From Mycolicibacterium austroafricanum (GTDB taxonomy: Bacteria > Actinomycetota > Actinomycetes > Mycobacteriales > Mycobacteriaceae): a DNA stretch of 64,000 nucleotides. The translations under genes were made by a program, and so were the position numbers. Positions 35,123-44,388 of the stretch are shown piece by piece (positions within the stretch are counted from its first letter, which is position 1; each line of letters begins with the position of its first letter). The notes beneath the pieces are model-generated. The model searched no databases, was not told where the DNA came from, and saw only the letters and a list, made by a program, of their open reading frames with translations. The DNA lies in NCBI RefSeq assembly GCF_000612725.1, contig NZ_HG964450.1, positions 466,034 through 530,033 of the forward strand. The letters run 5' to 3'.

Positions 35123-35926
35123 ATGGGTCTACCGTTGAAAACCGTGAGCGCATCGGCATCCCGTCCTGGTGAGGTCGAATTGGATTTCGCCCGCGAGTGG
35201 GTGGAGTTCTACGACCCGGACAACCCCGAGCACCTGATCGCCGCGGATATGACGTGGCTGTTGTCCCGGTGGACGTGCGTTTTCGGCACTCCGGCCTGCA
35301 AAGGCACCGTGGAGGACCGGCCCGACGACGGATGTTGTTCGCACGGCGCGTTTCTCTCCGACGACGACGACCGCGCCCAGCTCGACGACGCGGTCAAGCT
35401 GCTGACCGACGAGGACTGGCAGTTCCGTGACAAGGGCCTGGGCCGCAAGGGCTACCTGGAGCTCGACGAGTACGACGACAAGCCGAATTGGCGGACCCGA
35501 AAGTACAAGGGCGCCTGCATTTTTCTGAACCGTCCGGGTTGGCCGAAGGGCATCGGGTGTGCGTTGCACCAGAAGGCGCTGGCGATCGGTGTCGAGCCGC
35601 TGACGCTCAAGCCCGAGGTGTGCTGGCAGCTGCCGATCCGCCGCACCCAGGAATGGATCACCCGGCCCGACGGCTCGGAGATCCTCAAGACCACGATCAC
35701 CGAATACGACCGCCGCGGCTGGGGCGAGGGTGGCCTCGATCTGCACTGGTACTGCACCGGAGACCCGAACACCCACGTCGGCGCCAAGCAGGTGTGGGAG
35801 TCCTACGCCCCCGAACTCACGGAGCTGCTGGGCGAGAAGACCTACGCGGAGCTGGCCGCGATGTGCAAGCGCCGCAGCGGCTTGGGCCTGATCGCCGTCC
35901 ACCCGGCGACCCGGCTGGCAGAGTAG
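35123..35926 (+). CDS. Conserved cysteine-rich protein (Rv0495c type, DUF3109-like)
   Basis: 267 residues from ATG 35123; GTG 35144 ([11 protein letters not shown]) is an alternative. Cysteines occur in [34 protein letters not shown] and YCTGD, a YkgJ-like arrangement suited to binding a metal or Fe-S cluster. Aromatic-rich segments ([18 protein letters not shown]) close the protein. The role is unknown; it is strongly conserved in mycobacteria. It ends at a perfect 20-bp hairpin shared with regX3. Confidence 0.8.
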   Translation: MGLPLKTVSASASRPGEVELDFAREWVEFYDPDNPEHLIAADMTWLLSRWTCVFGTPACKGTVEDRPDDGCCSHGAFLSDDDDRAQLDDAVKLLTDEDWQFRDKGLGRKGYLELDEYDDKPNWRTRKYKGACIFLNRPGWPKGIGCALHQKALAIGVEPLTLKPEVCWQLPIRRTQEWITRPDGSEILKTTITEYDRRGWGEGGLDLHWYCTGDPNTHVGAKQVWESYAPELTELLGEKTYAELAAMCKRRSGLGLIAVHPATRLAE

Positions 35927-35927
35927 G

Positions 35928-35976
35928 GATTTCGGTGTAGTTGGTCACGCTGAGGTTGACCAACTACACCGAAATC
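35928..35976. terminator. Perfect 20-bp hairpin between convergent genes
   Basis: GATTTCGGTGTAGTTGGTCA (35928-35947) pairs fully with 35957-35976 around a 9-base loop. It starts 1 base after the stop of the Cys-rich gene and ends 6 bases before the regX3 stop, so it can terminate both. There is no T-run, but the stem is very stable. Confidence 0.85.
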
Positions 35977-35982
35977 ACATGA

Positions 35983-36669
35983 TCAGCCCTCGAGTTTGTA
36001 GCCGAGGCCGCGGACGGTCACCAGGTGCACCGGATTGGCCGGGTCCGCCTCGATCTTGCTGCGCAGCCGCTTGACGTGCACATCGAGGGTCTTGGTGTCA
36101 CCGACATAGTCGGCGCCCCACACCCGGTCGATGAGCTGCCCCCGGGTGAGCACCCGGCCGCTGTTGCGCATCAGATATTCGAGTAGGTCGAACTCCTTGA
36201 GCGGCAACGTGATCGACTGGCCGTTGACGCTGACCACATGCCGCTCGACATCCATCCGCACCGGTCCGGCCTCCAGCACACCGTCACCGATTCCGGCGTC
36301 GTCGGCGTCGGAACCGCGGCGGAGCACGGCGCGGATCCGGGCAATCAGCTCACGAGCCGAGTACGGCTTGGTGACGTAGTCGTCGGCGCCGAGCTCCAGG
36401 CCGACGACCTTGTCGATCTCACTGTCCCGGGCGGTCACCATGATGACCGGGACGCTGGAGCGCGACCGCAGCTGCTTGCAGACATCGGTGCCGCTCATAC
36501 CGGGCAGCATCAGGTCCAACAGCACGATGTCGGCGCCCGCCCGCTCGAATTCGGCGAGGGCTGAAGGCCCGTCAGCCACCACGGTGGCCTCGAAGCCTTC
36601 TTTGCGGAGAAGGAAGGCCAGGGGATCAGCCAAGGACTCCTCGTCCTCCACGATCAGCACGCTGGTCAT
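35983..36669 (-). CDS. regX3: Two-component response regulator RegX3
   Basis: 228 residues, OmpR/PhoB family. Receiver domain with acidic pocket (LIVEDEESLADPL), phospho-acceptor Asp in IVLLDLMLPGMSG and Lys in YVTKPYSARE; C-terminal winged helix with LKEFDLLEYLMRNSGRVLTRGQLIDRVWG. It responds to phosphate limitation with SenX3 in mycobacteria. It lies 7 bases after senX3, so no MIRU element separates them, unlike M. tuberculosis. Length and motifs are normal. Confidence 0.96.
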   Translation of the reverse strand: MTSVLIVEDEESLADPLAFLLRKEGFEATVVADGPSALAEFERAGADIVLLDLMLPGMSGTDVCKQLRSRSSVPVIMVTARDSEIDKVVGLELGADDYVTKPYSARELIARIRAVLRRGSDADDAGIGDGVLEAGPVRMDVERHVVSVNGQSITLPLKEFDLLEYLMRNSGRVLTRGQLIDRVWGADYVGDTKTLDVHVKRLRSKIEADPANPVHLVTVRGLGYKLEG

Positions 36670-36676
36670 CGATCAA

Positions 36677-37882
36677 TCAGTCCTCTCGTTCGGCAAGTTC
36701 GTCTGAATCAACGGCATCGTCGCCGTGGGGATCAAGGGGGAGGGCCGCGGGGATCGACAGGGTGAACGTCGACCCCGTCCCCGGTTGGCTCCACAATCGG
36801 ATGGAGCCGTTGTGATTGGCGGCGACATGCTTGACGATCGCCAACCCGAGTCCGGTACCACCGGTGGCCCGGGACCGCGCCTTGTCGACACGGAAGAATC
36901 GTTCGAACACCCGCTCCTGATCCTCGGGCGCGATGCCGATCCCGCGGTCGGTGACGGCGATCTCGATGTTCCCGCCACGCCGTCTGCGACTGATCGAGAC
37001 GGCAGATCCGTTGGGCGAGTAGGCAATTGCGTTGGACACCAGGTTCGCGATCGCGGTCACCAGCAGGGTCTGGTCGCCGAGCACCTGATAGCCGGTCGGC
37101 GCGTCGGTGGTGATCACGATGTCGGCATTGTCGGCGGCGACCTTGTGCCGCGACAGCGCCTCGGAGACGACGGTGTCGACGTCGACGGTCCCCAGGTCAG
37201 GCAGCCGTTCGGCACCCTGCAGCCGGGACAGCTCGATGAGCTCACCGACCATGTTGGCCAGCCGATTGGACTCGGTCACCATCTTCTCGGCGAAGTGCCG
37301 CACGGTGTCGGGGTCGTCAGCCGACGCCAGCACGGCCTCGGCCAGCACCCCCATCGCCCCGACCGGCGTCTTGAGCTCGTGGCTGACGTTGGCGACGAAG
37401 TCGCGACGGGTCGCCTCCATCCGGGCGTGTTCGGACTGATCGTCGACATAGACCACCGCGAACCGGCGGTCCTGTTCGGTCAGCAACTGGACGTGGCCGC
37501 GGATCGACAGCCCGGAGCGGCCGGGCTGGCTGCGCTTGCGGGGCGAGAGGTCGAATCCGACCGGCTCGCCGGTGGCCAGCGCGCGCTCGGCGGCCACCCA
37601 GGCCCTGTCGTCGAGCAGCCGGTCGCGCACCAGGCCGAGTTCCTGCGCGCGGCCGTTGGTGTAGACGACGTCCCGATAGGTGTCGACGACCGCCATCCCG
37701 ACCGGAGATTGCGACACGATGCGTTCCAGCATCTGGGACACCGTGATGCCTGCTTGTTCAGCCGAACGCCGCTGCCGGTGTTCCCGAAGCCGGGGCACCA
37801 CCCGCGCTCCGAACACCACACCGACCGCCAAAGCGAGCAGTGCCACGACCGCCGCGAGCAGCAGCGCCGATAGGACACTCAC
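36677..37882 (-). CDS. senX3: Sensor histidine kinase SenX3
   Basis: 401 residues from GTG 37882 ([16 protein letters not shown]); TTG 37888 is possible. One N-terminal helix is followed by a PAS-like domain (residues about 45-140), the H-box [17 protein letters not shown], the N-box [12 protein letters not shown] and G-boxes [11 protein letters not shown] and [18 protein letters not shown]. It phosphorylates RegX3 in response to phosphate supply. A PHO-box-like direct repeat lies about 100 bases upstream. Confidence 0.96.
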   Translation of the reverse strand: MSVLSALLLAAVVALLALAVGVVFGARVVPRLREHRQRRSAEQAGITVSQMLERIVSQSPVGMAVVDTYRDVVYTNGRAQELGLVRDRLLDDRAWVAAERALATGEPVGFDLSPRKRSQPGRSGLSIRGHVQLLTEQDRRFAVVYVDDQSEHARMEATRRDFVANVSHELKTPVGAMGVLAEAVLASADDPDTVRHFAEKMVTESNRLANMVGELIELSRLQGAERLPDLGTVDVDTVVSEALSRHKVAADNADIVITTDAPTGYQVLGDQTLLVTAIANLVSNAIAYSPNGSAVSISRRRRGGNIEIAVTDRGIGIAPEDQERVFERFFRVDKARSRATGGTGLGLAIVKHVAANHNGSIRLWSQPGTGSTFTLSIPAALPLDPHGDDAVDSDELAERED

Positions 37883-37985
37883 GGACAAAGCGTACGCATT
37901 CGGTGAACGTCATCCCAGCAGCGTGCGGCCAAAACGGGACAAGTCACACCACCAGAGACGGAAGTTCGAATCACCGACCCCCACT

Positions 37986-38003
37986 GTTCACCCGCTGTTC
38001 GCC
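37986..38003. promoter_or_regulatory. PHO-box-like direct repeat upstream of senX3-regX3
   Basis: GTTCACC-CGCT-GTTCGCC: two 7-base units repeated at 11-base spacing, the form bound by PhoP/RegX3-type regulators in actinobacteria. It lies 104 bases before the senX3 start, on the plus-strand reading. It is likely the autoregulatory RegX3 site. Confidence 0.55.
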
Positions 38004-38020
38004 GGACACCGGCAGCCGCC

Positions 38021-38773
38021 CTATTTGGCTCCCTGCGCGGCCACCGCCGCCGCTCCCGCGGCGGCAGCCTCCGGGTCGAGGTAGCTGCCGCCGGGCACGG
38101 TGGGCTTGAGGTCGGCATCGAGGTCGTACCGGAGCGGGATTCCGGTGGGGATGTTCAGGCCGACGACGTCCTCATCGGACATGCCGTCCAGATACTTCAC
38201 CAGCGCCCGCAGCGAATTGCCGTGTGCCGCGATCAGCACGGTCTTACCGGCTTTCAGGTCCGGAACGATCACCTCGGTGAAGTACGGCACGAAACGTTCG
38301 ACGACGTCCTTGAGGCACTCCGTCAGCGGGGCGCCGCCGACGACGTCGGCATAACGCGGGTCACGGTCCTGGCTGAACTCGCTGCCGGCCTCGATCGGTG
38401 GCGGCGGGGTGTCGTAGCTGCGGCGCCACGCCATGAACTGTTCCTCGCCGTACTTGGCCTTCGTCTCGGCCTTGTCGAGACCCTGCAACGCGCCGTAGTG
38501 ACGCTCGTTGAGGCGCCAGTCCCGGTGTACCGGGATCCAGTGCCGGTCGGCCTTGTCCAGCGCGATATTGGCGGTGGTGATCGCGCGCCGCAGCAGCGAG
38601 GTGTACAGCACGTCGGGCAGCCGGTCCTGCGCCTTGAGAAGCTCGCCTGCGCGCGCCGCTTCGGCCCTGCCCTTCTCGGTGAGGTCCACGTCGACCCAGC
38701 CGGTGAACAGGTTCAGCGCATTCCATTCGCTCTCACCGTGGCGGAGCAGGATCAGCGTCGCGGTTTCAGCCAT
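38021..38773 (-). CDS. gpmA: 2,3-bisphosphoglycerate-dependent phosphoglycerate mutase
   Basis: 250 residues, ATG 38773. Glycolysis/gluconeogenesis: interconverts 3- and 2-phosphoglycerate through a phosphohistidine. The RHGE motif [35 protein letters not shown], the second histidine in [16 protein letters not shown], and the [12 protein letters not shown] end segment are all present. It ends with an Ala-rich tail. Counterpart of Rv0489 and in the expected place between senX3 and the YbjN gene. Confidence 0.96.
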   Translation of the reverse strand: MAETATLILLRHGESEWNALNLFTGWVDVDLTEKGRAEAARAGELLKAQDRLPDVLYTSLLRRAITTANIALDKADRHWIPVHRDWRLNERHYGALQGLDKAETKAKYGEEQFMAWRRSYDTPPPPIEAGSEFSQDRDPRYADVVGGAPLTECLKDVVERFVPYFTEVIVPDLKAGKTVLIAAHGNSLRALVKYLDGMSDEDVVGLNIPTGIPLRYDLDADLKPTVPGGSYLDPEAAAAGAAAVAAQGAK

Positions 38774-38785
38774 GGCCAGATCCTC

Positions 38786-39316
38786 TCACGGCCCGGTGTG
38801 GTCGTCGTCCCGGTCGTCGGTGATGAGATGCTCGAACGCCTCCAGGTTCTTCAACGACTCGCCGCGCGACACCCGCCACTCCCACTCCTTCTGGATGGAC
38901 GAGCGAAAACCCAACTCCAGCAACGTGTTGAAGTCCGCGTCCACCGCTTCGAGCACCTGTCCCAGAACGCGGTCGATTTCGTCGGGAGTCACCGACGCCA
39001 ACGCCATCCGCCCGACGAGGTAGATGTCGCCGACGTTGTCCAGGGTGTAGGCGACGCCGTAGAGCCTGCGGTTGCGCTTGAGCAGGAACTTGTAGACGCC
39101 TTCGTGGTTCTCGTCGGGCTTGCGGCACACGAACGCCTCGATGCGCACCGAATGCTCACCGATGGACAGGATCGTGTTGGTCTTGAGCCTGCGCTCCCCC
39201 GGCAACGCGACGACCAGCCCGGAAAGGCCGCCCGCAGCCCCGTCGTGGTGGCTGTACTCCAGGCCGTGCTCTTTAAGGGTCTCCTCGATGACGTCCCGGA
39301 CGTCAGAGGAGCTCAT
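38786..39316 (-). CDS. YbjN-domain protein (Rv0487 type)
   Basis: 176 residues, ATG 39316, overlapping the mshA stop by four bases. A YbjN/type-III-secretion-chaperone-like fold: [32 protein letters not shown], then [30 protein letters not shown]. No enzymatic motif. In mycobacteria it always follows mshA and may assist protein folding or stress tolerance. Confidence 0.87.
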   Translation of the reverse strand: MSSSDVRDVIEETLKEHGLEYSHHDGAAGGLSGLVVALPGERRLKTNTILSIGEHSVRIEAFVCRKPDENHEGVYKFLLKRNRRLYGVAYTLDNVGDIYLVGRMALASVTPDEIDRVLGQVLEAVDADFNTLLELGFRSSIQKEWEWRVSRGESLKNLEAFEHLITDDRDDDHTGP

Positions 39317-40665
39317 GCCCGGACACCCCGGCGCATCGAGAACCGCCGTCCGCTGCGCCGGGCGAGTTGTCCCTGGTGGCGGGCCCGGTGGTCGGCGATC
39401 GCGCGACCGTAGCCGGCCAGCAGCGCGTCGACGGTGTGCGACCAGGAGAACGTGGCGGCGTGGTCGACGGCCGCCCGGCTCAGCGTCTCCGGATCCGCGG
39501 CCAGCACGTCGGCCAGCGTGCCGGCCCAGTCGCCGGGATCGTGGCCGTCGACCAGGGCGCCGGAGACACCGTCGCGCACCGCGACCGGAAGCCCTCCGAC
39601 GGCGGCGGCCACCACCGGGGTGCCGCAGGCCTGCGCCTCGACCGCGACCAGGCCGAAGGATTCGGAATAGCTGGGCACCGCGACGACGTCGGCGGCCCGG
39701 TAGACCTGGACGAGGTTGTCGCGCGACTGCGGCGGCAGGAATGTGACGCGGTCGGTCATGCCCAGCTCGGCTGCGAGGTTCACCAGGTTGTCGGGGGTGG
39801 CGAGACCTCCCGCGCCGGGGCGCGAAATCAAGCCTGAGCCGGACGGTCCGCCCGCGATCAGGACCTGGACGTCGGGCAGCAGCGCGGCCGCCCGCAGCAG
39901 CACATCGGGCGCCTTCAGCGGCTGGATCCGCCCGACGAACGCCACGATCCGCGAGTTGGCGTCCAGGCCGAGGGCGGCGCGGGCGGCCAGCCGGTCACCG
40001 GGTGTGAAGGTCGCCAGATCGACGCCGGGGTGGACCACGTCGATCCTGGCCGGATCTGCCTGATGTAGCGAAACCAGTTGCTGCGCTTCATGTTCGGTGT
40101 TGACGATCAACCGGTCGGCGGCGTCGACCACCTGCTGTTCACCGATCGAGCGCATCGGGGGCTCCGGGGCGTCCCCGGCGGCCAGCGACGCGTTCTTGAC
40201 CGCGGCGAGGGTGTGCGCGGTGTGCACCAGCGGCACCGCCCACCGGTCGGCGGCCAGCCACCCCACCTGGCCGGACAGCCAGTAGTGGGAATGCACGATG
40301 TCGTAGTAGCCCGGTTCATGGGTGGCCTCGGCCCGCAACACGCCCGCGGTGAACGCGCACAGCTGCGTCGGCAGGTCGTTCTTGTCCAGCCCCTCGAACG
40401 GTCCGGCCACGACGTTGCGCACCAGCACCCCGGGCGCCACCGGCACGACCGGCTGATCGGCCGACGAGGTGGCCCTGGTGAAGATCTCCACGTCGACACC
40501 CCGGTTGGCCAGCTCAAGAGCGGTCTGCAGTACGTAGACGTTCATGCCACCGGCGTCACCGGTGCCCGGCTGGGCCAGCGGAGACGTATGCACGGACAGC
40601 ACCGCCACCCGGCGAGGCTCTGGCAGTCCGGAAGGCAGGCTGGCCGGCTCGGTAGCTAGACGCAC
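39313..40665 (-). CDS. mshA: D-inositol-3-phosphate glycosyltransferase (mycothiol synthesis)
   Basis: 450 residues, GTG 40665. GT4 family: [21 protein letters not shown] at the N-terminus, [37 protein letters not shown], and the EX7E nucleotide-sugar motif [14 protein letters not shown]. It joins GlcNAc from UDP-GlcNAc to inositol-3-phosphate, the first step of mycothiol. It follows the ROK gene by 36 bases on the same strand, so a cysteine-sensitive leader upstream of that gene could also affect it. Confidence 0.95.
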   Translation of the reverse strand: MRLATEPASLPSGLPEPRRVAVLSVHTSPLAQPGTGDAGGMNVYVLQTALELANRGVDVEIFTRATSSADQPVVPVAPGVLVRNVVAGPFEGLDKNDLPTQLCAFTAGVLRAEATHEPGYYDIVHSHYWLSGQVGWLAADRWAVPLVHTAHTLAAVKNASLAAGDAPEPPMRSIGEQQVVDAADRLIVNTEHEAQQLVSLHQADPARIDVVHPGVDLATFTPGDRLAARAALGLDANSRIVAFVGRIQPLKAPDVLLRAAALLPDVQVLIAGGPSGSGLISRPGAGGLATPDNLVNLAAELGMTDRVTFLPPQSRDNLVQVYRAADVVAVPSYSESFGLVAVEAQACGTPVVAAAVGGLPVAVRDGVSGALVDGHDPGDWAGTLADVLAADPETLSRAAVDHAATFSWSHTVDALLAGYGRAIADHRARHQGQLARRSGRRFSMRRGVRA

Positions 40666-40701
40666 ATCGTCATGTCTACACCGCCGCGCCGAAGCCCGAC
40701 C

Positions 40702-42015
40702 TCAGGCACTCACTTGAGGCCTGCGCGCCCGCCGCATCGCACCGATCGGATCGGCGTAGAGCCCACCGAGCGACACGATGCCCGCCCCGGCCTCCTGGAT
40801 CCGGTTGCCGAACGCCGTCACCCGGATGTCGCGGTGCGGCAACACCGAGCGGGCGGCGAACGCCGACTCGACCAGCGGCATGCCCTCGGGGTACTCGGTG
40901 AAGGCCTGCCCACCGACTACCAGATCGTCGGGGTTGAGCATGTCGCGCAGCAGTGCGACGGCCTCGCCGAGGACCCGCGCCCGCTCGGCGACCAGCGCGG
41001 CGGCCGCCGCGTTGCCCTGCCGGGCCGCCCGCAGCACCGCCGTGACCGTCGACGTGGGGCTTTCGGCCGCGACGATGCCCGCCTTGCGTGCCGCGGTCAG
41101 TACCGCCTCGTCACTGACGGTGGACTCCAATTGTCCGGTGCCACCCAGCAATTCGGAGAAGGCGGGCAGAGCCGCGATCGTACCGGGACCGCTGGACGGG
41201 GAATGCACCTGGCCACCGATGGACAGTGCGTAGCCGACGGTTTCGCGGGCGTACACGTAAAGGCTGGTGGTGGACTTTGCGGGCTGGCGGCGCACTCCGA
41301 GCAGCAGTTCGGCTCCGGCCATCGCGTCGACGTGCGAGGCCAGCGACACCGGCAGGCCGAGGGCCTCGCCGAGCACCGTCCCGACGGGCGCGTCCGACCA
41401 GCCGAGGCGCGGATGGTTCACATAGCCGGTGGCACTGTCGACCACACCACCGGTGGCCACCCCGACCCACAGCGGGCGGCGGCGGTGCCTGGGGGCACCT
41501 CCCGCTCGCGGGGGACGGCTCAGGTAGCGGCGGGCGCTGCCGGCTACCGCCGCCAGCGCGGCCGCCTGGGGACCGCGCGGCGTCGCCGTCTCGACCACAT
41601 CGAGCGTGCGCCCGAGCAGGTCGGTGGCCACGATGCTGGTGGTGCGGGCCCCGATGTGGATGCCGAGCGTCAGGAACGGTTCGTGGTTGACCTCGACGGG
41701 CACGCGGGGCCGCCCGATCGCCCCGGAGACCGCGAGATCGGCCCGTTCACGGAGCAAACCGGCCTCCAGAAGCGCTGTGACCTGGCGGTTCACCGTGGCG
41801 ATGCTGAGCCCGGTGACCTGTGCGATGACGTCGCGGGCGATCGGACCGCGCTGCCTCGCGGCGGCGAACACCGCGGCGGCGGCAGCCTCAGGGACGCGCA
41901 GCGCCGGCGCGACGATGTGGTGCAGCAGCGCCTGCGGATAGCGGCCGCCGCCGGCCGGCCTCGCGCGCTTGACGGACGCGGTGCGGGGGCGCTGAGCGAG
42001 GGTGGAAGTGCTCAC
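40702..42015 (-). CDS. ROK-family transcriptional regulator (Rv0485 type)
   Basis: 437 residues, GTG 42015. The N-terminal winged helix (ARQRGPIARDVIAQVTGLSIATVNRQVTALLEAGLL) is followed by a ROK sugar-kinase-like domain with LGIHIGARTTSIVATDLLG. The glycine-rich phosphate motif is partly changed, and the usual ExGH zinc residues are not evident, so kinase activity is doubtful. M. tuberculosis Rv0485 acts as a regulator. Its 225-base leader contains a leaderless micro-ORF with four tandem Cys codons (42099-42173). Confidence 0.9.
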   Translation of the reverse strand: MSTSTLAQRPRTASVKRARPAGGGRYPQALLHHIVAPALRVPEAAAAAVFAAARQRGPIARDVIAQVTGLSIATVNRQVTALLEAGLLRERADLAVSGAIGRPRVPVEVNHEPFLTLGIHIGARTTSIVATDLLGRTLDVVETATPRGPQAAALAAVAGSARRYLSRPPRAGGAPRHRRRPLWVGVATGGVVDSATGYVNHPRLGWSDAPVGTVLGEALGLPVSLASHVDAMAGAELLLGVRRQPAKSTTSLYVYARETVGYALSIGGQVHSPSSGPGTIAALPAFSELLGGTGQLESTVSDEAVLTAARKAGIVAAESPTSTVTAVLRAARQGNAAAAALVAERARVLGEAVALLRDMLNPDDLVVGGQAFTEYPEGMPLVESAFAARSVLPHRDIRVTAFGNRIQEAGAGIVSLGGLYADPIGAMRRARRPQVSA

Positions 42016-42098
42016 TGGGAATGGTCCTTCGTCGAGTCGGATGGTCTGGCAGATGCCACACCTGGCGACTCAGCGGGACTCGATCAGTCCGGGCGCAG

Positions 42099-42173
42099 TC
42101 AGGCGCGGCGGGGTGCGCAACAACAACACGCACGCCGCGCGGCAGCGAGAACTGCCTGACTGTTCAGGAACAC
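42099..42173 (-). CDS. Leaderless polycysteine micro-ORF (24 aa), candidate cysteine attenuator
   Basis: Starts at GTG 42173, exactly 6 bases after a TAGTTT -10-like hexamer, so the transcript should begin at the start codon. It encodes VFLNSQAVLAAARRA, then four consecutive cysteines (TGT TGT TGT TGC), APRRA, and a TGA. It ends 83 bases before the ROK gene. Leaderless short ORFs with polycysteine tracts are known cysteine-responsive attenuators in mycobacteria: ribosomes stall at low Cys-tRNA and release the downstream operon. The downstream genes include mshA, which makes the scaffold to which cysteine is joined in mycothiol, which fits. Placement in front of this operon is, to my knowledge, not described. 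Confidence 0.75.
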   Translation of the reverse strand: MFLNSQAVLAAARRACCCCAPRRA

Positions 42174-42240
42174 GAGGTCAAACTAGCACGACCCTGCGCG
42201 CTCGTGCGACGGTCGGATTGTTGGGCCTAGGGTTGAACCC

Positions 42241-42999
42241 ATGACGACGCCAACAGATGCCCGCCGGGTTGCAGTGGTCACCGGAGCCAGCGCCGGAATC
42301 GGCGAAGCGACCGCGAGAACTCTTGCCGCGCAAGGCTTCCACGTGATCTGCGTGGCACGCCGGGAGGCCCCGATCCAGGCGCTGGCAGCCGAGATCGACG
42401 GGACGGCGATTGTGGCCGACGTCACCGACCCGACCGCCGTGGCGGCGCTGGCCGGCCGACTGGACCGCGTCGATGTGCTCGTCAACAACGCGGGCGGGGC
42501 CCGCGGGCTGGAGTCGGTCGCCGACGCCGATGTCGAGCACTGGCGGTGGATGTGGGAGGCCAACGTGCTGGGCACCCTGCATGTCACCCGTGCGCTGCTG
42601 CCCAAGCTGATCGACTCCGGGGACGGGCTGATCGTCACCGTCACGTCGATCGCCGCGGTGGAGATCTACGACAACGGGGCCGGTTACACCTCCGCGAAGC
42701 ACGCCCAGGGCGTGCTGCACCGCACGCTGCGCAGCGAACTGCTCGGAAAACCGGTGCGGCTCACCGAAGTTGCGCCCGGCATGGTGAAGACGGAGTTCTC
42801 CTTGAACCGCTTCGACGGCGACGCCGAACGCGCCGACAAGGTCTATCAGGGCGTCACGCCGTTGGTGGCCGAGGACATCGCCGAGGTGATCGGGTTTGTG
42901 GCGAGCCGGCCATCGCACGTCGACCTTGATCTGATCGTGGTGCGGCCGCGCGACCAGGTGTCGGGCGCCGCGGGCTCCCGCTTCAACCGGAGCACCTGA
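42241..42999 (+). CDS. Short-chain dehydrogenase (Rv0484c type, YdfG-like)
   Basis: 252 residues, ATG 42241. Cofactor loop VTGASAGIGEATART, NNAGG, Ser in VTSIAAVEIYDN, YxxxK in GYTSAKHAQG, followed by a normal C-terminus. The -10-like TAGGGT (42228-42233) lies 7 bases before the ATG, so a leaderless transcript is likely. YdfG-type enzymes oxidise 3-hydroxy acids such as serine or allothreonine; this is a family guess. Divergent from the ROK gene, convergent with the L,D-transpeptidase gene, with a hairpin element between. Confidence 0.9.
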   Translation: MTTPTDARRVAVVTGASAGIGEATARTLAAQGFHVICVARREAPIQALAAEIDGTAIVADVTDPTAVAALAGRLDRVDVLVNNAGGARGLESVADADVEHWRWMWEANVLGTLHVTRALLPKLIDSGDGLIVTVTSIAAVEIYDNGAGYTSAKHAQGVLHRTLRSELLGKPVRLTEVAPGMVKTEFSLNRFDGDAERADKVYQGVTPLVAEDIAEVIGFVASRPSHVDLDLIVVRPRDQVSGAAGSRFNRST

Positions 43000-43002
43000 C
43001 CT

Positions 43003-43065
43003 CGCCGAAATTGCATTCCAGCAGGCGTTCACTCAACTTTTGTCTGCTGGAATGCAATTTCGGCG
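43003..43065. repeat. Palindromic element, copy 3 (22-bp stem, 19-nt loop)
   Basis: Perfect stem 43003-43024 and 43044-43065 (CGCCGAAATTGCATTCCAGC outer part) with a 19-base loop. The loop in reverse complement, ACAAAAGTTGAGTGAACGC, aligns with loops of copies 1 and 2. It lies between the stops of two convergent genes, where it should act as a bidirectional terminator. Confidence 0.85.
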
Positions 43066-43074
43066 GGAAACCGA

Positions 43075-44373
43075 TCAGCCGCCGGGCCGGTCGCCCACCG
43101 GCTGCGGCGCCTCCGACGGGGTCACCGGCGCGGTGCTGGGAATCCCGGTGGGCGACTCCTGCTCCGACAACGCCGACATCGCCACCCACTCGTCCCACGG
43201 CACCGCCCAGTCCCAGATGTCGCCGTCCTCGTAGGAGAGCTGGAGGCGGGTGCCGGTCACCTCGACGGGATCGCCGTACATTGCGACGTTGAAGTACTGC
43301 TCGGCATCCTCGAGGGACAGATTGATGCACCCGTTGGTGACGTTGCTGTTGCCCTGGGCGCCGGAGCTGGCCGGGTTGGCGTGGATGAACTCGCCGTTGT
43401 TGGAGATCCGCACCGCGAACCGCTCCCGGACGTTGGCGTAACCGGCCGCGGGGTTGGTCATGTAGAAGTCCTCGTACTTCTCGGTGACCACGTGGATACC
43501 GCTGCGGGTGACGTTGCGGTCCAGGTCGCCCTCGCCGTAGCTGCACGGGAAGTCCATGATCACGCCTGCGTCGGTGATGACCTGGATTCGGTGCGAGGAG
43601 GCCTCGGCCTTGACCACCTGGAAGCGGCCGACGGAGAAGTCCAGCGTCGAGTCCGCGGCGCCGTAGGCGCCGTCGCCGAACGGCACGCCGTAGAGCTTGG
43701 CGTCGACGTGCACGGTGGTGCCCGCCGGGTAGTACTCCCTGGTCCGCCAGTGCACCCGGGAGCCGCCCGCTTCGTCGGGCAGCCACGCCCAGCCACCCTC
43801 GACCGGCGGGGTGGTGGTCACCTTCAGCGCCTTCTCCACCTCGGCGCGGTCGTCCTCGGCGATGGCGGCGTCGAACTGCATGATGATCGGCGCGGCCACA
43901 CCCACGGTCTGCCCGTCGGCCAGCTGGAACCGTCCGCTGACCTGCGAGGTCGGGTCGACGGTGGTGAAGGACCCCGCCAGCGGGACCGCCTTGCCGTCGT
44001 TGCCGACGACGGTGCCCGCCCACGTGTAGGTGGTGCCGTAGCCGAGTGGCTCGGTGATGGTGAACGCGGTGCGGTCGCGGTTAAGGGAGCCGGCGACGGT
44101 CTTGCCACCGGCGTTGGTCAGCGTGACCTTCTGGAACCAGCCGTCGGCGACCTCGACGCCGACGTTTCCCGTGGGCGCGACGTCCTCGGCCGCGTCGGCC
44201 GGTTGGTAGGTGACCGTCGGCTCCTTCGGGGCGTCCTCGGCGGCCACCCCGTCCGTCGAGGTCTTGTCGCCGGACATACAGGCCGCCAGGGTGCCCGGTG
44301 CGACGACGCCGACCGCGAGGGCGGCGAGGGCACGCCGTCTCGTCATCCACGGCAGCGGTTCGGCAGGGCTCAC
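43075..44373 (-). CDS. lprQ: L,D-transpeptidase lipoprotein (LprQ / LdtMt5 type)
   Basis: 432 residues from GTG 44373 (ATG 44346 is possible). Signal peptide with lipobox LAAC (Cys32); two immunoglobulin-like domains; a YkuD catalytic domain with [10 protein letters not shown] and the nucleophile Cys349 in VTNGCINLS. It makes 3-3 cross-links in peptidoglycan outside the membrane. The C-terminus has the Trp-rich [12 protein letters not shown] segment typical of this paralogue. It precedes no other gene on its strand until the ROK gene. Confidence 0.93.
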   Translation of the reverse strand: MSPAEPLPWMTRRRALAALAVGVVAPGTLAACMSGDKTSTDGVAAEDAPKEPTVTYQPADAAEDVAPTGNVGVEVADGWFQKVTLTNAGGKTVAGSLNRDRTAFTITEPLGYGTTYTWAGTVVGNDGKAVPLAGSFTTVDPTSQVSGRFQLADGQTVGVAAPIIMQFDAAIAEDDRAEVEKALKVTTTPPVEGGWAWLPDEAGGSRVHWRTREYYPAGTTVHVDAKLYGVPFGDGAYGAADSTLDFSVGRFQVVKAEASSHRIQVITDAGVIMDFPCSYGEGDLDRNVTRSGIHVVTEKYEDFYMTNPAAGYANVRERFAVRISNNGEFIHANPASSGAQGNSNVTNGCINLSLEDAEQYFNVAMYGDPVEVTGTRLQLSYEDGDIWDWAVPWDEWVAMSALSEQESPTGIPSTAPVTPSEAPQPVGDRPGG

Positions 44374-44388
44374 GTGAACCCACGGTAC

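Noticed and set aside
36670..36676. MIRU element between senX3 and regX3
   Set aside because: The genes are only 7 bases apart here; no repeat is present.
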